Of a stretch of DNA of 64,000 nucleotides, positions 12,062-23,600 are shown one piece after another. The notes under the pieces were generated by a model. It searched no databases. It had not been told where the DNA came from and saw only the letters and a list, made by a program, of their open reading frames with translations. The translations under genes and the position numbers were made by a program. Every line of letters starts with the position of its first letter. The first letter of the stretch is position 1. This DNA comes from Ctenosaura bakeri (lineage: Eukaryota; Chordata; Lepidosauria; Squamata; Iguanidae), in assembly GCA_948474755.1 (NCBI GenBank), contig CAOLHI010000653.1, positions 558,001 to 622,000 of the forward strand, given 5' to 3'.

Positions 12062-12162
12062 TTATGCTTTTGACCATTTCTTTCCATTTTTAAAATCTTC
12101 TTCAAACTTTTCCTTGAGCACAGTGATACTTTCCTTCATGTTTCTCCATCGGTCTGCTTTGG
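12062..12162 (-). CDS. Candidate terminal coding exon, unidentified gene
   Basis: Seen: on the minus strand an acceptor ending TTATATAG is followed by two bases (CC) and then 32 codons plus TAA. The encoded C-terminus starts KADRWRNMKESI and ends in FKNGKKWSKA, a charged, probably helical segment rich in Lys and Glu. The acceptor is only moderately strong. An earlier AG eight bases upstream would bring a stop into frame, so the TATAG site must be used. The two-base start fits the one-base end of the exon at 13610-13720, making a Thr codon across the junction. A polyA hexamer follows at 11930-11935. I do not recognise the protein. The alternative is chance or a gene remnant. Confidence 0.45.
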
Positions 12163-12403
12163 CTATATAACTGCCACAACAAAATGGCCCATCTGAGTGC
12201 TCTGGGCAGCTTCCAAGAACAAGCAAATGGATGGCAATGAGGGGTGAAAGAGCATACAGGGAGACTTTGTATGCTGTATCCCTTCTAGTCATTCCATAAC
12301 TCCCTGCTTCCCTCTTCCCTGCAATTTCAGTTCTTAACAATCAAGGTTCTGAGCATGCCAATTCTTCACCGGACAGTTATTCAGTATTTGGACCCCCTTA
12401 GAT

Positions 12404-12541
12404 CAGGGACACGAAGTGGGTCACCCTCCAGATATTACTGGATTATAAATCCCACCACCCATTTTCACTTGCTGTACTAGCTAGGACTGATGGGAGCTGC
12501 AATCTAGCAATATCTCAAGGGCCACACATTCCTCACTCATG
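12404..12541. mobile_element. hAT-like palindromic MITE
   Basis: Left arm ACCCTCCAGATATTACTGGA and right arm CTAGCAATATCTCAAGGGCC are inverted copies. The inner parts read ATAAATCCCACCACC and GATGGGAGCTGCAAT. This is the common reptile hAT MITE layout. It lies in the putative 3' intron of the minus-strand gene. Confidence 0.75.
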
Positions 12542-12715
12542 ACACAGAATAAATTTTCTTAATATTTTTTCAACTTTCATGAACTTTGGGGTTACCCTGA
12601 GGATCTTGACAGCATTCACATGTGTAACTTTAGAACTGATGGTATGCAGAGAACTAAATCTGAAAGATAACATGACAATATGTATGATCCAGCCATGTCT
12701 AACACAGAGACATGG

Positions 12716-12938
12716 GGGCCTTTCACACAACTCAGTTATAGCACTATGATTCCACTTTAACTGTCATTCCTGAACCCTATGTAATGCTGGGATTGGTAGT
12801 TTAGTAAGCAACTAAAACTCCTTGGTTGAGAATTCAAAATATCCCTCCCTAAGTGGCAAGTCTGAGGATTCCAACAGATGTTGTGATGTCAATTAAAGTG
12901 GATCATAGTGCTATAACTATGTAGTCTGAAAGGGCCCC
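12716..12938. mobile_element. Palindromic Harbinger-like MITE copy
   Basis: Begins GGGCCTTTCACACAACTCAG and ends TAGTCTGAAAGGGCCCC, an inverted terminal pair. The inside has the family core GTAGTTTAGTAAGC and CCCTCCCTAAGTGGC. The left half is a little shorter than in the consensus-like copies. Confidence 0.75.
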
Positions 12939-13609
12939 ACAACAGAGAGTAAACTAGAGATGGACAGAATCTTATGGGTCCTTTAAAGCTGTTCAGACTA
13001 TTCTCCTCATCCCACCCACCCTCAAAGAGCCCTACGTTGTACAGGGATGCAATGGACAGCCTTCCTGGATAACATAAAAACATATAAAAACTTTTATTTA
13101 TTCAACTTTATTCCATGTAGCCTATGCGTAGCTTTCTCACAGCAGCAAGTTCAGGGAATTAGTGTACAATATAACCTTCCCTAGTTCCCACATGAAATTT
13201 CACTATACAAACAAGTACTAACTCAGGAGAAATAACTCTGCTTACTGGTTTACAGTAGTGCTTCTGACAGCAACTGAAATATATTTCCACTAGAAAATTT
13301 TCCATTCCAAAACTCCAAGGACCTATATATTGACACATCCATAACATGCAAATATGTAGACACAAATCACTACAAAATGTAAATGTGTGCTCTGAAAGCC
13401 AGTTCTGTGCACAGACTGTGGGCAGCCAAAGAAATGATGAAGAAAGTGTCTGCTTAAGAAGAGGGAGCTGAGTTACCAGGAGGGGGGTTTACAGGATAGG
13501 TGATTTCTAAATTGGATTAGGAAGAAAAGTCTCTGATGGATTCTCCTGCACATAAAGAGATATTATTTTAAAGGTAATGACTGATGGTGTCCCTGCACAT
13601 AGCTCTCAC

Positions 13610-13720
13610 TCAAATAGGTGAAGAAGGATTGTTTTGCATTTAGTTTTTGTCTCAGGAACAGGTCATGACTATAATAGAGGACATGTTTCACATGGAAGTT
13701 TCTGGTTTCATCACAAATAT
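13610..13720 (-). CDS. Candidate internal coding exon, unidentified gene
   Basis: Seen: on the minus strand a good polypyrimidine tract (ATCTTTTTTACCCTAG) leads into an open stretch ending in the strong donor A|GTGAGAG. It encodes ICDETRNFHVKH and, further on, LRQKLNAKQSFFTYL. The acceptor region reads CTAGAG, so two AGs lie two bases apart. Use of the second one (exon start at 13720) joins in frame to the one-base overhang of 16524-16653 and gives an Asp codon. Use of the first would shift the frame. The exon end phase (1) fits the start of the 12062-12162 exon. A 60-bp perfect palindrome lies about 90 bases upstream in the intron. The product is not recognised. Confidence 0.45.
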
Positions 13721-13808
13721 CTCTAGGGTAAAAAAGATCTTCAGTAGTAGAGCCCAGGAAAAGATCCTGCTTGAAGCCTTGGAGAGTGCTGAGACAGAGC
13801 AGACAGTG

Positions 13809-13868
13809 TGAGGCAGGTTTCACTCAGTAACTTGATTTAAATCAAGTTACTGAGTGAAACCTGCCTCA
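13809..13868. repeat. Perfect 60-bp palindrome without spacer
   Basis: The 30 bases from TGAGGCAGGTTTCACTCAGT to the centre at 13838/13839 (GATTT|AAATC) are repeated as an exact reverse complement with no loop. Neither arm extends further. It is not part of a recognisable MITE and has no target duplication. It may be a real inverted duplication or a fold-back artefact of cloning, sequencing or assembly. Confidence 0.97.
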
Positions 13869-16027
13869 GATTGATAAATCAAAGGTTCTGATATGGCTAG
13901 GAGAGTCCCATCTTTGTGATTCCTTTGAATTAATCTTCCACATTGATTTTGTGGAATGTCCTGCTTTAACAAAAAAAAAATTAAAAAAATGAAACAATAT
14001 CCATAGCTTTTAAGCAGGACTACTCCAATCAAAAAACATTCCTGCAAGATGTGCAGACGATATTGTGAAGCTGGGGTGGACAGTTCAGTGATGGTGGTGC
14101 TGGGTTTTATTTTGTTTTTTGGTGACTGAACATGCCTGGCAGCCACATAGCCTCTATATCACAGCAAACAGCTTATGTCAAGAAGACTTAAATTCATGTC
14201 TGAATGACACTGTAGCAAATACACACAAGTGTGCATGCAAATGCACAGTTCTTCCCTTATAATTTCCTGTCCTCTGGGATCAAAAAAAACCTGCAAATGA
14301 ACAATACAGCTTGATCTTCATTGCTGTCCAGTTTCAGTTCCCCCAAAGCAGTGAAATTTCCCTTTGAGTTTTACACAACCTAGTATGCTGTAGACATTAT
14401 TTCAGCTGAAATACCATGCCAAAGGCTCACTTCTTATTTCTCAACTCAGGCAGAGACTTTTCCATTTACTTATTACAGGTAAGATTTACAATGAAATACT
14501 GAGCTGTGCAGAAGTCTTCTTCAAAGTCTCAACCAGACACACTTGCAGCAGGATACCCCTCTCCATTTCACCTCTGAGCTTTTATTCCACTAGATGTGCG
14601 TGTGTGCATGCACACACACATCCCAACAACTATGCAGCATTCAATGGCTACTGAACATGCTCAGTCTTCACCAGACTATTTTGGCATCTGTCCATATCCC
14701 CCCCACAAGAGTTTTTCCCTAAAGATCTTTTTTTAAAAAAAATTCTGGAACCCTTGGTGTTTTTTCAAAACTTCTGAACCTTCTTCTTACATATGGCTGG
14801 TGCTATCTTGGCTACGTAAAGATATGCAATTGGAAATGTTTGTTTTTAAATTACAACTTAGCATAGAACAATCTTTTTGTGAACTCCTTGGAGGAAGAGT
14901 AGAATAAAAACGTCAATAAATAAATAAAAACAACCATAATTATCTTCTTTAACATTTGGATTAAGAGACTAACTACTCTATTCAGTTCAACTGTAGCATT
15001 AGAAATTAGAATGTAGTTCCACTTTCCATTACATGGCACTTTGCTGGAAGACACTGAACACAATGTACATCAGTGCTTTTTCATCTCTACTTTGGTTGAT
15101 AAATTCTTCACATATCATGATATCCTGCAGAATCCAACCCCACATCACGGTACTCTATCACACTTTTTAAAACAAAGTACAAATGAGTAACAAGCAATAT
15201 ATCGAACAAACTACAAAATTAAAAGGTAGATGTGTACCAACTTATAACTATGAACGAGGGAACATTTCAAATTCATCATCATTACCCTGAAAAAACATCA
15301 AAATAATATAAATCATGGCACGCATCCAGGCTGCTTTGTCAAAGTACCTTAATATAAAGCCTGACTTTGAGCATACTGAAGTTCACAAAATGGATCATGA
15401 GACTAGACTTGGCCACATGCTTCTCATGAAACGGCCAGTGTAAGAGGGGAATGCAAGATACTTGAGGTAAACAGTTGTAATATTTTACAGAACTCCTAGC
15501 AGATGTGCAAGGAACCAAAGAGTTCCACAAACCTCTGTTTGAATACACTGGTCTTAACCTTCCCTACGTCCCATTATTTTAAACATGGTGAATTTCCTTT
15601 CCTTCTGGCTACATCCCCAACTAGGTGAAATCACAACACTGCAGACTGAAACCTCCCCACCAATGGTCATCACAGGCACAGAATGAAGGTAGGGGGGAAA
15701 AGAATGAAAATTAGTTGTACTGAAGGATCTGTTCCAAGTATAAAGTAATATCCAGATCACTTGCTGGGGGGGGGCACAGTGTAATAGGAAATATAACATT
15801 GTTTCCTCACAACAAATATAGGATGTACGGCAGATGTATATGTATTTTAAGGCAGTGTCTAGAAGAGTTTCTTTTTGGACTACAACTCTCAGAATCCACC
15901 AGGCAGCAGCGTTATGGGTCCTGCCAGCTGGGTATTTTAATCTAAAAAATTAAATATTCCACCTCTGGGTTAAATACCAGAAATATAAAGGATCCCAGAC
16001 TGTTTACAAGAGAACAGGCAGTGTGGC
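13869..16027. other. Putative intron, no exon supported
   Basis: Lies inside the candidate third intron. A very good acceptor on the minus strand near 15283 is followed by a 13-codon frame ending in a stop, but its phase does not fit the neighbouring exon (see rejected items). A MITE arm TTTGGACTACAACTCTCAGA lies near 15877. Minus-strand AATAAA motifs near 13094, 14105 and 14585 are not tied to any exon. Confidence 0.45.
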
Positions 16028-16140
16028 TCTCTAGTCCCTGTTGGACTGCAACTCCCATCATTCTTCACCATTGCCTGTAACGGTTAGTGGCAATGACAGT
16101 TGCAATTTAACATCAGGGATTTTCCATCCCTGGTTTATAC
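16028..16140. mobile_element. hAT-like palindromic MITE
   Basis: Arms CCTGTTGGACTGCAACTCCC and GACAGTTGCAATTTAACATC face each other around ATTCTTCACCATTGCCTGTA. The outer right end reads AGGGATTTTCCATCCCTGG. Confidence 0.7.
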
Positions 16141-16159
16141 AGTAGTTTAGGGAAGGTCT

Positions 16160-16297
16160 GGAATCCTCACTTTATATTCAGCCTTCCAGATATTGTTGAA
16201 ATGATGATGTGTCAGTCCCTCATCACTGGCTCTGCTGGCCAAGATGCTTAAAATTACAGTCCAACAATATATGGAGGACTGCTTGCTTTACAGTTTC
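16160..16297. mobile_element. hAT-like palindromic MITE
   Basis: Arms TTCCAGATATTGTTGAAATG and TTACAGTCCAACAATATATG are inverted copies, with the centre TCATCACTGGCTCTGCTGGC. It is a second copy of the same MITE type directly beside 16028-16140. Confidence 0.65.
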
Positions 16298-16523
16298 CTA
16301 CAGAAAACAACTAGCACTGACATACTTGTGGTAGTCATGTCCAAGGTATAAAGTGAGGTACCTCTCTCAGCAGTACTAATGCTAAGGTCAGCAGATGACC
16401 CTCACTTGGTTTATCAGTTGGTAATCCTGTAGCTAAGAAGCCCTCTCTTGACATTAGTATTTTACAGGCCATCTTCCAACTTTTTGATCTTTTGTTCTGC
16501 AAATTGCAAATTTAACCACCTAC

Positions 16524-16653
16524 CTTCCACAGAGCACTTTAATTCATTGACTTGGTACTTTAAAATTAAACGGAAATAGTCTGTGCGTTTTTCATCATTC
16601 ACACTGACAAAAATGTGAACAGCTTCCTGATCATACTTCAACAACTTTTCTTG
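16524..16653 (-). CDS. Candidate internal coding exon, unidentified gene
   Basis: Seen: 130 bases on the minus strand open in one frame, beginning QEKLLKYDQEAVHIF and including VSVNDEKRTDYFRLILKYQ. It ends GGAAG followed by the strong donor GTAGGT. The acceptor is the first AG after a T-rich tract (TTTGTTCTCTTTATAC). Start phase 0 fits the end of the 20534-20612 exon, and end phase 1 fits 13610-13720. The composition (Lys, Asp, Glu, Gln) and the absence of repeats argue for real coding. The frame also stays open past the donor to a stop near 16462, so a read-through or alternative terminal form is possible. I do not recognise the family. Confidence 0.5.
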
Positions 16654-17040
16654 CTCCACAAAATTACAGTGGGTTATGTATAAAGAGAACAAACGACACA
16701 TGGTCAGGTCTTACTAGCCTGCATCACATCTCAACATGTCATTTAAAGGAAAGATGTTTCATTGTATTATACTAAGAGCAGTCACACATTCTCCACAGTT
16801 CAAGAAAGTATCGAAATTTGAGTAATACTAAGTAAAATTCTCTCCAATAGAAAGAGAAAGGTCAGGGAAAGTATATATACTATGGGAAAGTGTGTAAGAA
16901 AAAGCCTAAGATAACCATCAAGACCAAATTTCAATTAGCCTTTTAATGACTTCAAAGGCAATTGTTGCATTTCTTAGTGCTCACATTCTTGGAGGTACTC
17001 TGAAGATGAAAGTTGCTCTCAAACATTTCTCTCTCTCTCT

Positions 17041-17243
17041 GTATGTGTCTTCAAGTCATCTGTCAACATATGGCAACCCCTGAATTTCATAGGATTTTCT
17101 TAGACAAGGAATACTCAGAGGTGGTTTTGTCAGTTTTTCCTCTGAAATATAGCCTACAGCACCTAATATTCATTGGCAGTTTCCCACCCAAGTACTAATT
17201 GGAGCTGACCGTGCTTAGCTTCCAAGATCACACAGGACCTAGT
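17041..17243 (-). mobile_element. 5S-rRNA-derived SINE
   Basis: The minus strand starts with a 5S rRNA-like head. On the plus strand its reverse complement reads CAAGTACTAATTGGAGCTGA and GTGCTTAGCTTCCAAGATCA (5S: AGCTAAGCAGGGT and GTTAGTACTTGG). A body (ACAAAACCACCTCTGAGTAT) and the shared tail (TATGTTGACAGATGACTTGAAG) follow. The 5S internal promoter region is degenerate. Compare 29585-29796. Confidence 0.85.
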
Positions 17244-19732
17244 GCCTCATTTCTGACAACCTAAAAGGACCACTGACTATTCTTACACTTCAGATGCACA
17301 ACAAACCAAAAGACAGATAGGAAGAAGAGGCAGAAGAGTGGAAAGCAAAGGAGACCAGCATCCTGAATGCTCATCATTGCTACATCACAAGAAAAGTGAT
17401 CCCCAGGGAAACATAAGAAGGAAAGTTCTTGGACACGAAGCATATTATTATTTAAAACAGATGAGAATGGAAATAGTCAGTGAAGTTCAGCTGCCATCAC
17501 TGATATCTATAGCCAACATAAACAACAACTTATTTTCTCCAACAGCATATAACTAGCCATACCAATTAATTTGTCTGAAGGGCCACTGAAGTATGTTGTT
17601 TGTAGGGCAATAAAAACCAGCAATCATATTTTCGTTATTCTGCTGTTCTTATTAGGCCTAGCATTTCAATATCCCAACCTACTCTATAACTGTATAAGGA
17701 AAAGAATATATAAGAGGGAAGATTATGTGTTGTGACACAAAGCTCCAGCACAGATACAGAGTGACACGGGATCGATCACTCATGGGATCACACTCACTAT
17801 CCCAGGGCAGGCAATTGTGGCACTTGAAATGTCCCACCATCCCTTACTTTTAGCTACATGGCCTAGGACTGATGAGAACATCTGAAGAACCACAGTTACC
17901 TACCACAGTTACCTATTACTGCATCCATTCTTCCACAATCTGATCCATCAATACAAGATTCTCAATACTGCAGTAGCTACCATGATTCTGATATTCAGTT
18001 TTACACTAAAGAAATGAAAAAGATATATGGCTGTGTGAGCACGTGTCACACCAATTAGTGGAAAAGAACAAAAATGCAGCTTGCTACACAAAAATACATA
18101 TCTGAAAATGGAATGTTTCCTTTAAAAAAAAACAAAAACGATAAAGCATACGTCCAGCAGTGTAAGGAAGCCCTGAGCATTTCTCTTCTCTTACAATGCT
18201 CTTTCTTTGAGTCTATACAACAACGGAGGTGGATACAGAACAGTATTTGTTATTTCTCTAGTAAGTTACAACAGGTGTGTTTGTCAGGAAGTGCAGACCA
18301 CATATTGTGTGATAACACTGTGGTAGTTGAACCTTTGGGCTCTGACATGCAGAACATCTGGATTCTGGTTCCCACTGAAGTTCAGCTTTTCTTCTTTGCT
18401 AATAAGCAACATGAAGAAATTATTGTTTCCTGAACTTATGGGCTATCTTCTTCAATAACTGTAAGCTACAGCTGATTTATTTGTTTTCTTTTGTTCTCCA
18501 CTGGGGTAAGCCATTGACAAGTCAATTAACCATCAAATGTTGAACGTATTAATTTGTTAGAGCAGTTAGGAAGTTCAGAAAACATTGTACTAAGCCACAA
18601 AGATGGCAGCCTTCTAAAAGATTCAGTACCTGCTGGAGCTTTAGAGTTAAACTGCATGAAATATTCTTCTCATACAGCGAACTGGGTTTTATTTATTTAT
18701 TAGCTTCAATATATCTGGTACTGCCCAAGTCAACACCCAGTATCCCAAAAGGGGTCAATGGGACCTCCTGCTTTTCCACTCCTCCTTTTTGTTTTTAACC
18801 ACTAGGAATCTTACTACCTCAAAAGACCACTTCTTTTCCCATCAGTTTTCAAATGTCAGGATCCTCAGCAATTCAGAGACCCCTCCCTCTTATTTCCTTT
18901 TTTCTCTCCACCCTCTTGGAAATATTAAGAACAGTGTTTCAGAGATTCCTCTACTGTTTTCTAGCTGAACTGTGCTTGGAACTGCCAGAGCCTGAAGAAG
19001 AAAGGGCTGTACCATGGGCGCATTTGCTCCTGTATATATTTGGGCCATGGGAACTCCTATCATGATAAGGAACAGGAGAGTTTTCTCACATCATTGCCAT
19101 CAGCCAGAGTAGTGATTGTAATAATAAAAGCAGACTAAAACTTACAAAAAGGAGTCTCTGACATCATAAGAATATATGACACCATGAGAGCAGCCAAATG
19201 ACTGCTAACTCTATCTTCCACTGAAGCACCAAATCCTGAAGGGATGCACATGGCCAATGAAATTGATGCATAGCCCAAAACACAAAAACTGCAGTCCTGC
19301 TTCAGAACTCTATGAGGATATCTCTACCTTTAAAACATCACAAATTAAAGTAAAACACTGCAGGCTACCAAGAGAGCAGAAAGAACATCTAACAGATAAC
19401 AAGTTGTTGCTGTCCACATTTTCTCCGCTAGAAAGGTTATTCAGAAAACAACTATGCCATTCTTGGTGTTCACTGCCCCACACAATGACTGTTCACATGT
19501 ATCTATCAGTATCCCATATGGGAGCTATATACATCACTACTGCAATCACTTAGAAAAAGACTTCAGCCCCATGAGAGGAGTTAAATTTGGAACCAATTTG
19601 TTGGAACACAGGACCAAGTCTTTACAGTGAAAGATACAGGTAAGAGGAGGCAGTATACTTTTGTAATATCCTCTCAAATAATTGAATTGTCAACACGTGG
19701 GAATTGCATGCTACAACCTATTTGTAATTATT
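17244..19732. other. Putative intron, no exon supported
   Basis: Inside the candidate second intron. A weak hAT MITE trace lies near 17821-17900 (TGTCCCACCATCCC and CTAGGACTGATGAGA). The open frame at 18074-18433 shows no domain and no splice context. Confidence 0.45.
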
Positions 19733-19889
19733 AAGGCTCTGTGTTGTTTGAGCACTGGCACCAAGGTTAGATTCTCCACTTGGCCATAGAAACCCACTCT
19801 GTGACCTTGGGTACATGGCACACTCTTGGCCCCTGAAAACCCTGTGAAAGTTTAAGTCAGAAATGACTTCAAGGCACACAATAACAACT
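19733..19889 (+). mobile_element. tRNA-derived SINE, 5' part eroded
   Basis: Plus-strand order: a decayed tRNA-like head (near CTTGGCCATAGAAACCCACT), CTGTGACCTTGGGTACATGG, then the tail AAGTCAGAAATGACTTCAAG ending in GCACACAATAACAAC. Same family as 2690-2915 and 53402-53628. Confidence 0.75.
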
Positions 19890-20533
19890 ACATTATTTAC
19901 TGCTCATTCATGTTCTAGCAACCTGTACCCTCCACAATCTTGCCTCCGTCTACGTCCTGCTTGTTAAGGGGAAAACACACACACACAAACCAAATTAAAC
20001 ACCCAAATGTTGGAAGTAGGGTGCTATATAAAATAACCTGGAATAACTCTGTAAGTGAACTTGCTCTGTACTTGTCATAAAAATGGGCTTACTTGGAGTC
20101 AAGAGTTTGCTTGTTGTTTGCAAAACCTTCGTGCCACCACACGTATTTCACAAAATTAATTCACCAGAGAAGTGGGAAACAGATTATATAAAGTATATAA
20201 ATACACATTGAACAGGTGAGCAATGGAAAAGAGACCATTCAGACTGCATAGGAACTGGTTTCATGGGAAAAGGATGATGGCAAGAGATCTGCTCAACCCC
20301 GTGTCACTTATCTTCCACCACTTTGTTCCCCACTGATAACTCTCCTAGTCAAGACTTGTGGTTTGAGAGAGAAAAACAGCTGTTGGCTTAAGAGAGACAA
20401 ACAGCTGCAGTGTGTGTGATTCTCCACACACTGTTAACTAAAGCAACTTCTCTTGCCAAGACTGTCAAGAGAACTGTACTAGTGATATTAACTCAACTAA
20501 ACAATGACTTCTCAGTTGTTTCATAAATATTAC

Positions 20534-20612
20534 CCTTGACTGTTTCTCTTCCATCTCCACCAGCACCACTTTTAAATCCATTTGAAAACAAAATGAAACA
20601 ACTGTCTATGAT
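20534..20612 (-). CDS. Candidate first coding exon, unidentified gene
   Basis: Seen: on the minus strand a strong acceptor (TCTTTTATTTACAG) opens a 79-base exon. It has 31 bases of 5' UTR, then ATG at 20579-20581 and 16 codons (MDLKVVLVEMEEKQSR) up to the donor AAGG... that reads AGG|GTAATA. An in-frame TAG in the UTR part lies nine codons upstream of the ATG, so this is the first possible start in this frame. The exon ends in phase 0, which fits 16524-16653. The N-terminus is charged and helix-prone, with no signal peptide. The CDS part is 20534-20581. The neighbouring CpG island would supply the promoter and a non-coding first exon. No family is recognised. Confidence 0.4.
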
Positions 20613-23600
20613 CTGTAAATAAAAGAGTTTCTTATATAGTATTGAAGTAAGGAATACTACAGTGCCACTAAATGTTCGAAAACAGTTCAAGGTCAATTAA
20701 CATACTGAAGAAAGGAGAAAGTGCTTATTTGTAAAAGACACAAAATAGCATATGATCACAAAATATCTTCCCCTTTTAAAGTCTTTAAGATCCAAGAATT
20801 TTCATTTATCAGACTGAACATATTCTGTGTAACAGTACAGTATAGCAAAAATGGAAACACAGTGGCTTAACACTATTCCTCTATATTCCTTTTCACACTG
20901 CATGCCTATCTACATAACAAGAAATTATTCTGCACTATTCTTTTCTTCCCACCACTCACAGGAACTGCAGCTGCAGTAAACAACCACTAGCCAAGAGTTG
21001 AGAAGGTCAAGGATGCACTGCTACACCAATAGCAAGACTTTTCCCCCCCAAAAACAAACTCTCAGACTTCTTGGAAAAACACTGTTTCCCTTTACTCACC
21101 CTTCTGCTAGAGAGAAAGATAAGCCTTTTGGCTTTGCCTTTATAAATGAATGTGGACCCAAATAACAGACTTAATTTCAAAAACAAGAATAATTCTGTAA
21201 TACTTGAGCACAAAGAACACAATTTACAACTTCAGCATAAAAGATCAAGAGACAGATAGGCATGGTTGTATTCCCTTTTCTCATTGGTCTCTAAAGACCA
21301 ATCAGAGTTGGCAATAAGATATGAACTTTACTGATGTAACCAATAATGGATCATTTCAGAAGGCAACCACTTCCAGAGTCCAAAAAGCCAGTGAAATGCA
21401 GCTTCTGCCATACATAATCATTAAATTGTGCCTTGGAACCATTTTTTTCCAGGTCAATCTATTATACTCCTCAAGAACAGTGGTTTTCAATCCCTGTTCT
21501 GTCAGATGTCTTAAAGGAAAGAAAAACAGGGGAGCATCCAATAGAATCACCAAAACAAAACAAAACAACAACCCAGGAGCCATTGCTGAAGGTGTTTGGT
21601 GATAGATGATTTATTAATAAAAAGTCTAATTTAAATTCTAAACAGTCCTTAAGGAAGACCTTTGAGAGCATACACCAGCCAAAATGCATTGAGCTTTTTA
21701 TTAACAAATCATCTATCACATGTTTTGGACGTCAACTCTCATAAGCCCCGCCAGCACAGCCAGTGGTCAGAAGTTTGGGGAGTTGGAATCCAAGACATTT
21801 GAAGAGCCAAAACTTGAGGATCACTGGTCCAGGATAACCTAGTCCATTCCACCTGTGCTTATCCTGCCTTCTCACCACTTGTTTGGGTGGGTAAGAGACA
21901 ATGCGATATTTTTGAGATCAGAAGATAGTCAAGCCTGATGCCGTACTAGCATCTGGTATTGAATTTGTTACTTCAAAACAAAGCAAACCCCCACCAACAT
22001 GTGTGAAACCACCTTAAGGGTCAACTGTGATAGGAAGTGCAAGATGACCAAACCTGCCATAAACACCTCAGCCTTTATTGCAATGAAACTTTCAAAAAAG
22101 GGAGGAAGGAAGCACTCATTTGACACTTAGTAACTGCAAATAAGCATTCTCGTGGCCTTTTCACTGATCAAAACAAGATGATTAAATCCCCACACAAATT
22201 AGAATATCCTTCTACTCTAAGAACTAGGCGTTGCAGAATCAGAAACAGGACACTTCCAATAGGGATACCAGGGAAGACAGGCTTCCTGGAGTATATACTT
22301 TGGGGAGAATATTATCCTGAACAAGATCCTCAAGACTATTTGTACAATAACGTTGGCCATCACTAGATTGCATTGCCTCAGGCAGGGTCTTTACCCCACC
22401 TCATGATCTTGGCTAATCATGCATACTGAAGCAGTTATTGCTAAAATGCACTTGTCCTATACTTCCTCCTATCTTCTTTCAGATAAGTCTTCCCTAGACC
22501 TCACAATAAAGGAGAACCTTCCAAAGCTTGTATAATAAATTTGGCTGGCAAAGCCCACCTCATATACTTATCTAAGCCCCTCTACCTGTATGGCCACTTC
22601 CCCAAAAACTTAACCTGTGCTTGCTGCATGAACAATACTTTATCAGTTTTCCCAATTTCCTACAGCAAAGAATCAGTATTGGAAGCTTTTTTGTTAATTG
22701 GAAGAACATTTACTGATGGCTTTCCATCCCACCCATTTTTCTTTCAGGTCACAAAGAGATATCTAGGGACAAACAGCTCAGTAATGTTTGCAGACTTATT
22801 CTGAAGGCTGCTTTACAGAAGGGTCATGTCCCAGTAATTGCACTTAGGGAGAAGCCTTCTCCCTAAGACACATCACAGTAGGCTTGTGAGGAATGATGTA
22901 TAGCTGTGCCAGCCACAGAGGTTATACAAACCAAACATGGCTGGCTACAACCACAGGTACATGGCAGGACAACCACCGCCATCACCTCCTAGTGGATTTT
23001 TTTTTCAGACCTAGGAAGTTGTGGTGCATGACCAAACGATGTTAGACTGCCCACGGCAACACATGCAAATGCCTTTAAGGCAAGTAGTTCTTCTGGCCTT
23101 CTTTTCCATAAGTGATGCTGGTGGGGAATGTCCCCACTTTCCTCTCCATGAGGAAAAAAATATTAGGAAATATTAAGTCCCAAATAAAAATGCTCCAGAA
23201 TACCTTTTAACCATGATATATCCCCTTTTTTAAGTAATAAGAGCTGGAATCTCACCAAAACCTCAAGTACCTGTTCTTCTTGAGAGGTCAGAGAAGGCTT
23301 ATCTCCTCTGCAAGAAAAGATGTTGATAAGAGCAGTTTTTGAATACGTATCCTTCTTTAAAAAAATATTAAAGGAAAAGCTTGTTAAGGGGAGTGAACTT
23401 GTTATGTTTCTATTAGAGGGCCTATCTTTAAAAAAAAAGCTGAAAAGTCTGAATATTTCACTTTATATACTTGGCCTCAGCCTTCAGCCCTCAGCCCACC
23501 CTCCCTTTGCATGCCTGGCTGGCTGACAAGACTCTCAGATAAATAACAGCAGTACTGTTCACTTTCCAATTTCTGAACTCCTTTTCCAAGCCAGCATAGA

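Noticed and set aside
15240..15350. Strong minus-strand acceptor (TGATGTTTTTTCAG) followed by a 13-codon frame (GNDDEFEMFPRS, then stop), as an alternative terminal exon
   Set aside because: Its frame requires an upstream exon ending in phase 0, but the 16.5 kb exon ends in phase 1 and would meet a stop at once. The only bridging frame (about 15348-15490) would leave an intron of about 61 bases. Kept out of the gene model.
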